Below the pieces are notes generated by a model. The model worked only from the letters and a program-made list of their open reading frames with translations, was not told the origin of the DNA and did no database searches. From Reyranella sp. (lineage in GTDB: Bacteria; Pseudomonadota; Alphaproteobacteria; Reyranellales; Reyranellaceae), in the NCBI GenBank assembly GCA_030679805.1, contig JAUXST010000909.1, positions 1-19,233 on the forward strand: a stretch of 19,233 bases of DNA, read 5' to 3'. This document shows, in pieces, positions 13,762 through 19,233 of the stretch. The translations under genes were made by a program, and so were the position numbers. Position 1 is the first letter of the stretch; every line of letters begins with the position of its first letter.

Positions 13762-14766
13762 ATGAACAGAATATCCCGCCGACGCCTGCTCGCTCAGGCA
13801 ACCACCGCAACCGTTGCCGCAACCGGCGTCAGCCTGTCGCACGCCTTTGCCCAGACGACGCCCTTTCCTGCCCGGCCGATCCGCATCCTGGTGGGCTTCG
13901 CCGCCGGCGGCGGCAACGACGTGGTCGCCCGCATCGTGGCCCAGAAGCTGTCCGAGGGGTCGCTCGGGCCGGTACTGGTCGACAACCGCACCGGGGCGAG
14001 CGGCCTGATCGCGGCCGACATGCTGGCCAAGTCGGCGCCCGACGGCACGACCTTGATGGTGGCCTCGCAGACGACCTACGCGGTGGCGCCCGTCCTCTAC
14101 GCCAAGGCGGTCACGTTCGACGCCACGCGCGATGTCACCGGCGTGGCCATGCTCGGGGCCTCGCCGCTGGTGCTGGTGGTCCATCCGTCATTTGCCGCCA
14201 AGACCGTGCGCGAACTGATCGCCATGGCCAAGGCCCGGCCCGGCGAACTCAACATCGGCTCGGGCGGTGTCGGCACCACGCCGCACATGGCGGCCGAGCA
14301 GTTCATGTTCGACGCCGGCATCCGCATGACGCACGTCCCCTATCGCGGCGAGGCGCCGGCGATCACCGACCTGCTGGCCGGGCAGTTGCCGCTGTTGTTC
14401 GCCAACCTCTCGGCGATCACGGGCCATTTGAAGTCCGGCACACTGCGCGGCCTGGCCATCACCTCGCGACAACGCGCGCCCGGATACCCCGACCTGCCGA
14501 CCGTCGCCGAATCGGGGCTGCCGGGTTTCGAGGTCGAGACCTGGTTCGGCCTCACCGCTCCCGCCGCGACGCCGCGCGAGATCGTGCAGCGGCTCAACGC
14601 CGAGGTGCTGAAGGCACTCGCCGTCCCCGACCTGCAGAAGCGCTTCGCCGAACTCAGCCTGACGGCAAGCCCCGGCACGCCCGAGGCACTCGATGCCACC
14701 ATCAAGGCGGAGATCGCCCGGGCCCGCGAGACGATCAGCCGCGCCGGCATCAAGGCCGCGGATTGA
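13762..14766 (+). CDS. Bug/TctC-family periplasmic solute-binding protein
   Basis: This 334-residue protein is of the tripartite tricarboxylate transporter receptor type (Bug family). Typical stretches are FPARPIRILVGFAAGGGNDVVARIVAQKL, LVDNRTGASGLIAADMLAKSAPDGTTLM, HVPYRGEAPAITDLLAGQLPLLFANL and the C-terminal half with LPTVAESGLPGFEVETWFGL. The N-terminus carries a twin-arginine signal (SRRRLLAQ at about 5-12) and a hydrophobic segment ending near AFAQ, so it should be exported folded by Tat. These proteins bind carboxylates such as citrate, glutamate, nicotinate or aromatic acids. No TctA/TctB membrane partners are nearby, which is usual for expanded Bug families. It is followed 16 bases later by the MBL-fold gene, suggesting an operon. 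Confidence 0.92.
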   Translation: MNRISRRRLLAQATTATVAATGVSLSHAFAQTTPFPARPIRILVGFAAGGGNDVVARIVAQKLSEGSLGPVLVDNRTGASGLIAADMLAKSAPDGTTLMVASQTTYAVAPVLYAKAVTFDATRDVTGVAMLGASPLVLVVHPSFAAKTVRELIAMAKARPGELNIGSGGVGTTPHMAAEQFMFDAGIRMTHVPYRGEAPAITDLLAGQLPLLFANLSAITGHLKSGTLRGLAITSRQRAPGYPDLPTVAESGLPGFEVETWFGLTAPAATPREIVQRLNAEVLKALAVPDLQKRFAELSLTASPGTPEALDATIKAEIARARETISRAGIKAAD

Positions 14767-14782
14767 ACGGGAGAGCAGCGTC

Positions 14783-15568
14783 ATGAGCGACCACTCCTAC
14801 GACATCGACATCGTCATCCAGGGCTTTCCGGGAAAGTCCGTGTGCCACGGCGGGCTGGGCTGGAGCACCGTCGTGCTGCTGCGCGGCCATGGCCGCGTGG
14901 CGCTGGTCGATACCGGCACGTTCGGCATGCGCCGGATGCTGATCGAGCGACTGGCCGAGCGCGGCCTCACCCCCAAGGACGTGACCGATGTGCTGCTGAC
15001 GCATTCGCATCACGATCACTCGGTCAACTGGACGCTGTTCCGCCACGCCCGCATCGTCGTCGGCGCCACCGAACTCGACTGGTCGCTGGGCGAACCGTGG
15101 GGCGAGACGCCGGTTCCGGAACTCTACATGCGCGAACTCAGCCGCTGGCCGAGTCTGGCGCGGGCCAAGGACGGCGACGAGGTTCTGCCTGCGGTGTTCG
15201 CCCATATGGCGCCCGGCCACACGCCGGGCTGCCTCGTCTATGTCGCGCACGACCGGCGGCGCGACATTATCTTCACCGGTGATGCCGCCAAGAATCGGGC
15301 CGAGCTGCTGTCGCGCAGCGCCGACATGACCGACAGTGCCGAGCAGACGCGCCAGTCGATGGCCATGATCTGGGAATTCTGGCGCCGGCGGCCCGGCAAC
15401 ATCCTGGTGCCCGGCCACGACCTGCCAATGACCCAGCAGGACGGCCGCACGTCCTACATCGGGCGGCGCGAGGCGGCGATCGCCACGTGGTATGGCGACA
15501 ACCTCGAGCAGACGACGCTGATCGAACTCACGCGCGAGCGCGTGGCCGCCGTTCTGGCGGCCGGCTAA
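14783..15568 (+). CDS. Metallo-beta-lactamase-fold hydrolase
   Basis: This 261-residue protein has the zinc-binding set of the metallo-beta-lactamase fold: the motif THSHHDH with His74, His76, Asp78 and His79, then His145 (APGHTPGC), Asp167 (FTGDAAK) and His212 (VPGHDLP). This layout occurs in lactonases of the N-acyl homoserine lactonase type, glyoxalase II relatives and similar hydrolases. The substrate is not readable. Start choice: ATG 14783 has GGGAGA about 8 bases upstream; the frame is open further up but only inside the preceding gene. No signal peptide, so it is cytoplasmic. The neighbour encoding a solute receptor suggests the substrate may be an imported lactone or ester, which is inference. 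Confidence 0.88.
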   Translation: MSDHSYDIDIVIQGFPGKSVCHGGLGWSTVVLLRGHGRVALVDTGTFGMRRMLIERLAERGLTPKDVTDVLLTHSHHDHSVNWTLFRHARIVVGATELDWSLGEPWGETPVPELYMRELSRWPSLARAKDGDEVLPAVFAHMAPGHTPGCLVYVAHDRRRDIIFTGDAAKNRAELLSRSADMTDSAEQTRQSMAMIWEFWRRRPGNILVPGHDLPMTQQDGRTSYIGRREAAIATWYGDNLEQTTLIELTRERVAAVLAAG

Positions 15569-15586
15569 ACCGATCGAGGATACGAC

Positions 15587-15826
15587 ATGTCCAAGCTCAT
15601 GCTCGTCCAGACCAACAAGATCGTCGAAGCCGCCCTCGCCAAGGCGCGCGAGATGAAGATCAAGCCGCTGGCCGTCGCCGTGCTCGACGACGCGGGCCAC
15701 GTGAAGTCGCTGCAGCGCGAGGACGCAGCCAGCATGTTCCGCAACGACATCGCCGTCGGCATGGGCGACGAGGACGAAGCCGCCTGCATCGCGGGTATCG
15801 AGGCGGCGGGGCTGGTCGCCGGCTGA
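15587..15826 (+). CDS. Shortened GlcG/HbpS-like (DUF336) protein with internal deletion
   Basis: The 79-residue frame begins like a GlcG/HbpS-family protein: IVEAALAKAREMKIKPLAVAVLDDAGHVKSLQRED (about 12-46), then RNDIAVG. It then jumps directly to GDEDEAACIAGIEAAGL (61-75), which resembles the C-terminal end of this family. Members are usually about 135-140 residues, so roughly 60 central residues, including the region after DIAxGKA, appear to be missing without a frameshift. The ribosome binding site GAGGA is well placed before ATG 15587, 18 bases after the MBL gene. The family includes haem-binding HbpS and GlcG of glycolate operons. It may be a decayed gene, a minimal variant, or a distinct small family; the assignment rests on recalled motifs. 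Confidence 0.6.
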   Translation: MSKLMLVQTNKIVEAALAKAREMKIKPLAVAVLDDAGHVKSLQREDAASMFRNDIAVGMGDEDEAACIAGIEAAGLVAG

Positions 15827-15831
15827 GGCCC

Positions 15832-15861
15832 CTACTCCTCCGGCTCCTACTCCTCCGGCTC
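15832..15861. repeat. 15-bp tandem duplication at the clpS stop
   Basis: CTACTCCTCCGGCTC is present twice without a gap (15832-15846 and 15847-15861). On the minus strand this repeats the codons for Glu-Pro-Glu-Glu-stop, so the second copy lies just beyond the clpS stop and has no effect on the protein. Confidence 0.95.
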
Positions 15862-16152
15862 CGTCGTGAAGGTGAGCGGATGGCCGGCGCGGCGACCGAG
15901 GTCGGTCGCCTCCGAGGCCTTGGTCTCGGCGATCTCGCGGGTGAAGACGGCGACGACGCAGGCGCCGCGCTGGTGGGCCGTCAGCATGATGCCGTAGGCC
16001 TCGTCCTCAGTGGTGTGAAACACCGCCTTCAGCACCATGACGACGAACTCACGCGGCGTGTAGTCGTCGTTCAGCAGGATGACCTTGTGCAGCGGCGGCT
16101 GCTTCGTCTTGGGCTTGGCGATGGTCTCGGGCTTGACGTCGATGTCGCTCAT
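15847..16152 (-). CDS. clpS: ATP-dependent Clp protease adaptor ClpS (ClpS2-like)
   Basis: This 101-residue adaptor delivers N-degron substrates to the ClpAP protease. The substrate-binding segment LLNDDYTPREFVVMVLKAVF (26-45) and the helix YGIMLTAHQRG with His60 are clear, as is the C-terminal AETKASEATDLGRRAGHPL. Compared with E. coli ClpS, Asn28, Asp29 and Asp30 are kept, but the gatekeeper methionine after TP is Arg34. This and the ending FTTEPEE fit the second ClpS paralogue (ClpS2) of alphaproteobacteria rather than ClpS1. Start choice: ATG 16152 has GGAGGGG close upstream; a GTG at 16167 is less likely. clpA is not in the window; the gene stands 65 bases downstream of the carboxyltransferase gene. 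Confidence 0.93.
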   Translation of the reverse strand: MSDIDVKPETIAKPKTKQPPLHKVILLNDDYTPREFVVMVLKAVFHTTEDEAYGIMLTAHQRGACVVAVFTREIAETKASEATDLGRRAGHPLTFTTEPEE

Positions 16153-16217
16153 CGGCCCCTCCCACACTCCTCTCGTCGCCCGAGCCTGCCGCGTTTTGCG
16201 GCCGCTGTCAGCAGGGC

Positions 16218-17771
16218 TCAGATCGGGGAGATCGAGCGGTGCTTGGGCGGATGATCAAGCGGGCGGCGCGGCTGCGTGCTGTCGAAGATCTCGACCAGGC
16301 GGCGGCGCGTGTCGCGCGGATCGATCAGGTCGTCGACGCCGAAGCCCTCGGCGGCGCGTAGCGCCCCGATGCGGGTGCGGGTCTCGTCGATCATCTGCTG
16401 GCGGCGCGCCTTCGGATCGGGAGCGGCTTCGTAGTCCTTGCGGAAGGCGACATCGATCGCGCCCTCGATCGACATGGCACAGATCTCGGCCGAGGGCCAG
16501 GCGAGGCAGGCGTCGGCCGAGAAGCTGCGGCCGCCGCACATGGCGTAGTAGCCGAGGCCATAGCCCTTGCGCAGCACGAGCGAGACGCGTGGCACGCTGG
16601 CGTGGCCCCATTCGTAGATCAGCTTGGCGCTGCGCCGCCCCAGGCTGGTCCGCTCCGCGCCCGAGCCGATGGAAAAGCCCGGCACGTCGATGAAGGAAAC
16701 GATGGGCAGGCCGAAGGCATCGCAGAGCGCGATGAAATGCGCACCCTTGTCGCAGGCATCCGAGTTCAGCATGCCGCCCAGCCGCAGCGCCTGGTTGGCG
16801 ATGAAGCCGACGGGTCGCCCGCCCAGCCGCGCGAAGGCCGTCACGAGATTGCCAGCGAAAGTGGGCTTCAGCTCGAACACCGAGCCCTTGTCGGCGATCA
16901 GCGCCAGCACCTTGCGCACGTCGTAGGCCTTGCGCGTGGAGATCGGCACGAGATCGAGCAGCGCATCTTCAATGCGCGGGATCGGGCGCGGATGGGCTGC
17001 GACCTGCTGCGGCGCACGCGCATTGCCCGGCAAGTAGGAGAGGAACCGGCGCGCCGCGGCAAAGGCCTCGTCCTCGTTGGCGACGCCGAGATCGGCGATG
17101 CCCTGGCGATCGACCTGCACGTCGGCACCGCCCAGTTCCATCGTGTCGATATCCTCGCCGGTCGCCGCCTTGACCAGCGCCGGGCCCGCGATGCCCATGG
17201 TCGACTGGCCGCGCACCATGACGACCAGGTCGGAGAGGCCGGCATAGTTGGTCGGGCCGGCAAAGCCTGCGCCCAGCATCAGCGCCACCATGGGAACCCA
17301 GCCCGAAGCGCGGGCAAAGTCGTGGAAGGTGGTGTTGGCCTTGGCGAAGTGGCGGGCGTCCTGGCCGTCCTGGATGCGATGGCCGCCGCCGTCCAGCATC
17401 ATCACCAGCGGCACCCCGCGGGTGATGGCGATCTGCAGCGCGCGATGGATCTTGGCGCTGCCCAGGATGCCGGAGCTGCCGCCGAATACCGAGAAGTCCT
17501 GCGACACGACCATGACCGGCCGACCGTCGATCAGGGCCGTGCCGGTCACGACACCGTCGGCCGGCGACTTGGCGCGCACGGAAGCCGCGTCCTCCTCGCC
17601 CCCCGCGACAAGGGCGCCGACCTCGGAGAACGAACCCTCGTCGACCAACCGGGCGATCCGCGTGCGCGCACTCAGCTTGCCGCGCTTGGCAAGCTTCTCG
17701 ATCGCCGGCGCACGGGCCTCGTCCAGAAGTGCCGCGCGCGCCGCCTCGAGTTCGTCGATGCGCTGGCGCAT
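16218..17771 (-). CDS. Acyl-CoA carboxylase carboxyltransferase subunit
   Basis: This 517-residue protein has the two crotonase-like domains of biotin-dependent carboxyltransferase beta subunits (propionyl-, methylcrotonyl- or related acyl-CoA carboxylases). Visible motifs are the oxyanion-hole-type glycines GGSSG (97-101), DGGGHRIQDG (127-136, usually DSGGARIQEG), NQALRLGGMLNSDACDKGAHFI, DVPGFSIGSGAE (362-373), RKGYGLGYYAM (401-411) and LAWPSAEICAMSIEGA. Several of these depart from the usual RKAYGGAYDVM and SGGARIQ forms, so the substrate may be unusual. The start ATG is one base after the stop of the HpaB-type gene, so translation is probably coupled. No biotin carboxylase or biotin carrier gene is in the window; a partner must be encoded elsewhere if the enzyme carboxylates. 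Confidence 0.88.
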   Translation of the reverse strand: MRQRIDELEAARAALLDEARAPAIEKLAKRGKLSARTRIARLVDEGSFSEVGALVAGGEEDAASVRAKSPADGVVTGTALIDGRPVMVVSQDFSVFGGSSGILGSAKIHRALQIAITRGVPLVMMLDGGGHRIQDGQDARHFAKANTTFHDFARASGWVPMVALMLGAGFAGPTNYAGLSDLVVMVRGQSTMGIAGPALVKAATGEDIDTMELGGADVQVDRQGIADLGVANEDEAFAAARRFLSYLPGNARAPQQVAAHPRPIPRIEDALLDLVPISTRKAYDVRKVLALIADKGSVFELKPTFAGNLVTAFARLGGRPVGFIANQALRLGGMLNSDACDKGAHFIALCDAFGLPIVSFIDVPGFSIGSGAERTSLGRRSAKLIYEWGHASVPRVSLVLRKGYGLGYYAMCGGRSFSADACLAWPSAEICAMSIEGAIDVAFRKDYEAAPDPKARRQQMIDETRTRIGALRAAEGFGVDDLIDPRDTRRRLVEIFDSTQPRRPLDHPPKHRSISPI

Positions 17772-17772
17772 C

Positions 17773-19212
17773 TCAGTACGGCTCTTTCAGGAACCGCTCG
17801 ACCAGACGGTCGGCGCGGCTGCGGTCGGTGAACGCAAGATGGCGCGCCAGATTGCGCGGCGACGACGCCAGATAGAAGCGCTCGTACTGTTCGTTGCGGC
17901 TGGCGAGCGCGCTGCCGGCAAAATCCCAGGCGAGGCGGAAGACGCGGATGCGTTCCTCGGCCGCCATGCCCTTGGCGCCGGGCAGATAACGGTCGATCAG
18001 TGGCCGGAGTTCGGGGTCGGCGAGCTGCGCCGACATCGGCGCGGCCAGCAGATTGTGCGAGCCGATCAGGCGCAGGATCTCATTTACCCGCGGCATCCAG
18101 ATCGGCAGCATCGCGCGCAACGCATGCAGCGGCGCCGAGGCCGGCGTCCAGGTCCCGCCGGGCCATTCCCGCGCCTCGGCTTCCGCGGTGGCCACGGCCG
18201 CGCGCGTGAACTCGGCATAGGCCCAGATCTCGCCGATGACACGCATGGTCTCGGGGTCTTGCGCATTGATCGCCGCCGCCATGCGCAATGCCAGCCCCCA
18301 GGCGAAGTCGAGCTTGGTCGAGGCCCGTATCATGGTCTGCTGCTGGACGTTGGGCGGCCAGCTCGTGGTCATCACTGTATTGTAGGCAGTGCGGTTGGCG
18401 TCGATGAACACCCGGTCGCGCGGCACCTCGACGTCGTCGAAGATCACGAAGGCGTCCTGCTCGTCGAACCGGCCCGACAGCGGATGGTCGAAGCGGTTGT
18501 CCGGGGTCGACATGCTGTCGCGGCACAGAAATTTCAGCCCCGGCGCGCTCATCGGCACGCAGAAGGACAGCGCATAGGCATCGGCGCCCTCGGGCAGCGG
18601 TGCCGCCGGATAGACCGCGATCTCGTCGGCGAATGGCGCGAGCGTGGCGAGCACGCGCGCGCCGCGGACCACGATGCCGTGCTCGGTGTCGGCAACCTTG
18701 CGTAGCGCGTGGACGTTGTCGGCTCGTGGCGCATCGCCCGTCGCCTTGTCGACGGTCGGCTGAACGATGGTGTGGGTGAGCGAGATATCGCCGCGGCGCA
18801 GGAACTTCTGGTAGGCGATCAGCCGCTCTGCACCGGCCTCGTTGCCGTTCGTCCCCCATTCGTCGGGCCGGGCAGCGAACCCCGCGTAGGTGACGTTCAT
18901 GTAGTCAGGCGTGCGGCCCATCAGGCCGACCGAGAATTCCGCGACCTGGCGCAGCGCTTTGCCACGCCGGGCAAGATCGTCGCGCGAGCGCGGGATCATG
19001 TGGCTGACGCCGATCGGCTCGCCGGTCTCGGGATCGGGCATCAGGCAGGTCGCGGCGTGCGTGTGCTGGAGGTCGTAGACCTCGGCCAGCGCATGGGCGG
19101 CACCGCGAAGCTTGGGGTGGTCGACGACGTCGGCCACCCGCTCGCCGTCGACCCATACCGCGCGCGGCCCGCGAAGGCCTTTTAGGAACTGTTCGCCCGT
19201 CCGTGCCGGCAT
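17773..19212 (-). CDS. HpaB-type flavin-dependent monooxygenase (4-hydroxyphenylacetate 3-hydroxylase family)
   Basis: This 479-residue protein is of the large oxygenase component of two-component flavin monooxygenases such as HpaB. It starts with RTGEQFLKGLRGPRAVWVDGERV and keeps residues that correspond to the substrate-site set reported for HpaB enzymes: Arg100 and Tyr104 (MGRTPDYMN) and His147 (LTHTIVQPTVDK). The family also includes 4-hydroxybutyryl-CoA dehydratase, but the cysteines that hold its iron-sulfur cluster are replaced here by Arg and Tyr, so a hydroxylase is more likely. Reduced FAD must come from an HpaC-type reductase, which is not in the window. Start ATG 19212 has GAGGTGA six bases upstream. 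A promoter may lie beyond the window edge. It is coupled to the carboxyltransferase gene. Confidence 0.87.
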   Translation of the reverse strand: MPARTGEQFLKGLRGPRAVWVDGERVADVVDHPKLRGAAHALAEVYDLQHTHAATCLMPDPETGEPIGVSHMIPRSRDDLARRGKALRQVAEFSVGLMGRTPDYMNVTYAGFAARPDEWGTNGNEAGAERLIAYQKFLRRGDISLTHTIVQPTVDKATGDAPRADNVHALRKVADTEHGIVVRGARVLATLAPFADEIAVYPAAPLPEGADAYALSFCVPMSAPGLKFLCRDSMSTPDNRFDHPLSGRFDEQDAFVIFDDVEVPRDRVFIDANRTAYNTVMTTSWPPNVQQQTMIRASTKLDFAWGLALRMAAAINAQDPETMRVIGEIWAYAEFTRAAVATAEAEAREWPGGTWTPASAPLHALRAMLPIWMPRVNEILRLIGSHNLLAAPMSAQLADPELRPLIDRYLPGAKGMAAEERIRVFRLAWDFAGSALASRNEQYERFYLASSPRNLARHLAFTDRSRADRLVERFLKEPY

Positions 19213-19233
19213 TGGATCACCTCAGGTCTGTCG

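Noticed and set aside
17773..19212. 4-hydroxybutyryl-CoA dehydratase
   Set aside because: The positions expected to hold iron-sulfur cysteines are Arg100 and Tyr104, the hydroxylase pattern.
1..19233. CRISPR arrays, tRNA or rRNA genes, insertion sequences, toxin-antitoxin or defence genes
   Set aside because: I looked for spaced direct repeats, cloverleaf-like tRNA sequence, transposase motifs and small toxin-antitoxin-like pairs and saw none that hold up.

Overview
The window looks like a piece of chromosome from a high-GC alphaproteobacterium. The evidence is a zinc-free (C-minus) ribosomal protein L36, an alphaproteobacterial ClpS2-like adaptor ending in TEPEE, a glcDEF glycolate oxidase set, an orphan Bug/TctC binding protein, and bulky palindromic intergenic repeats. 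The general look (Reyranella, Bradyrhizobium or Rhodospirillales-like) is an impression, not a determination. No phage, transposase, CRISPR array, tRNA or rRNA is visible. No gap between genes exceeds 180 bases.

Layout from left to right. (1) 1-964, plus strand: the 3' end of a pyruvate kinase gene, then two small orphan genes, one for a Sec-exported protein and one for a single-pass membrane protein. (2) 974-6156, minus strand: a compact run of amidohydrolase, a huge DUF2339 polytopic membrane protein and a PaaK-type phenylacetate-CoA ligase. (3) 6306-7434: a small zinc-ribbon membrane protein (plus) whose 3' end overlaps that of an SGNH-hydrolase-like gene (minus). (4) 7469-12312, minus strand: glcD, glcE, glcF and a secreted TPR protein, with a different palindromic repeat in each glc junction. 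(5) 12333-12616: rpmJ with a good promoter, a terminator-like hairpin in its leader and a real terminator just before glcD. (6) 12709-13654, minus strand: a membrane protein and a MarR regulator. (7) 13762-15826, plus strand and divergent from the MarR pair: a Bug/TctC binding protein, a metallo-beta-lactamase-fold hydrolase and a shortened GlcG/HbpS-like protein. The 107-bp AT-rich divergent region carries palindromes that could be MarR operators. (8) 15847-19212, minus strand: an HpaB-type flavin monooxygenase coupled with a 1-nt gap to an acyl-CoA carboxylase carboxyltransferase, followed by clpS.

How the genes work together. GlcDEF would oxidise glycolate (or another 2-hydroxy acid) to glyoxylate and pass electrons to quinone. 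PaaK and the HpaB-type hydroxylase point to aromatic acid use, although the rest of the paa and hpa pathways is absent here. The Bug protein, MBL hydrolase and GlcG-like protein look like a small solute capture and hydrolysis module under possible MarR control.

Most of the window is ordinary catabolic and housekeeping sequence. The parts worth a second look are regulatory and structural: the rpmJ leader hairpin, the two intergenic palindromes (one forming the whole glcE leader), the internally deleted GlcG-like gene, and the HpaB-carboxyltransferase pair with an altered substrate-pocket motif.
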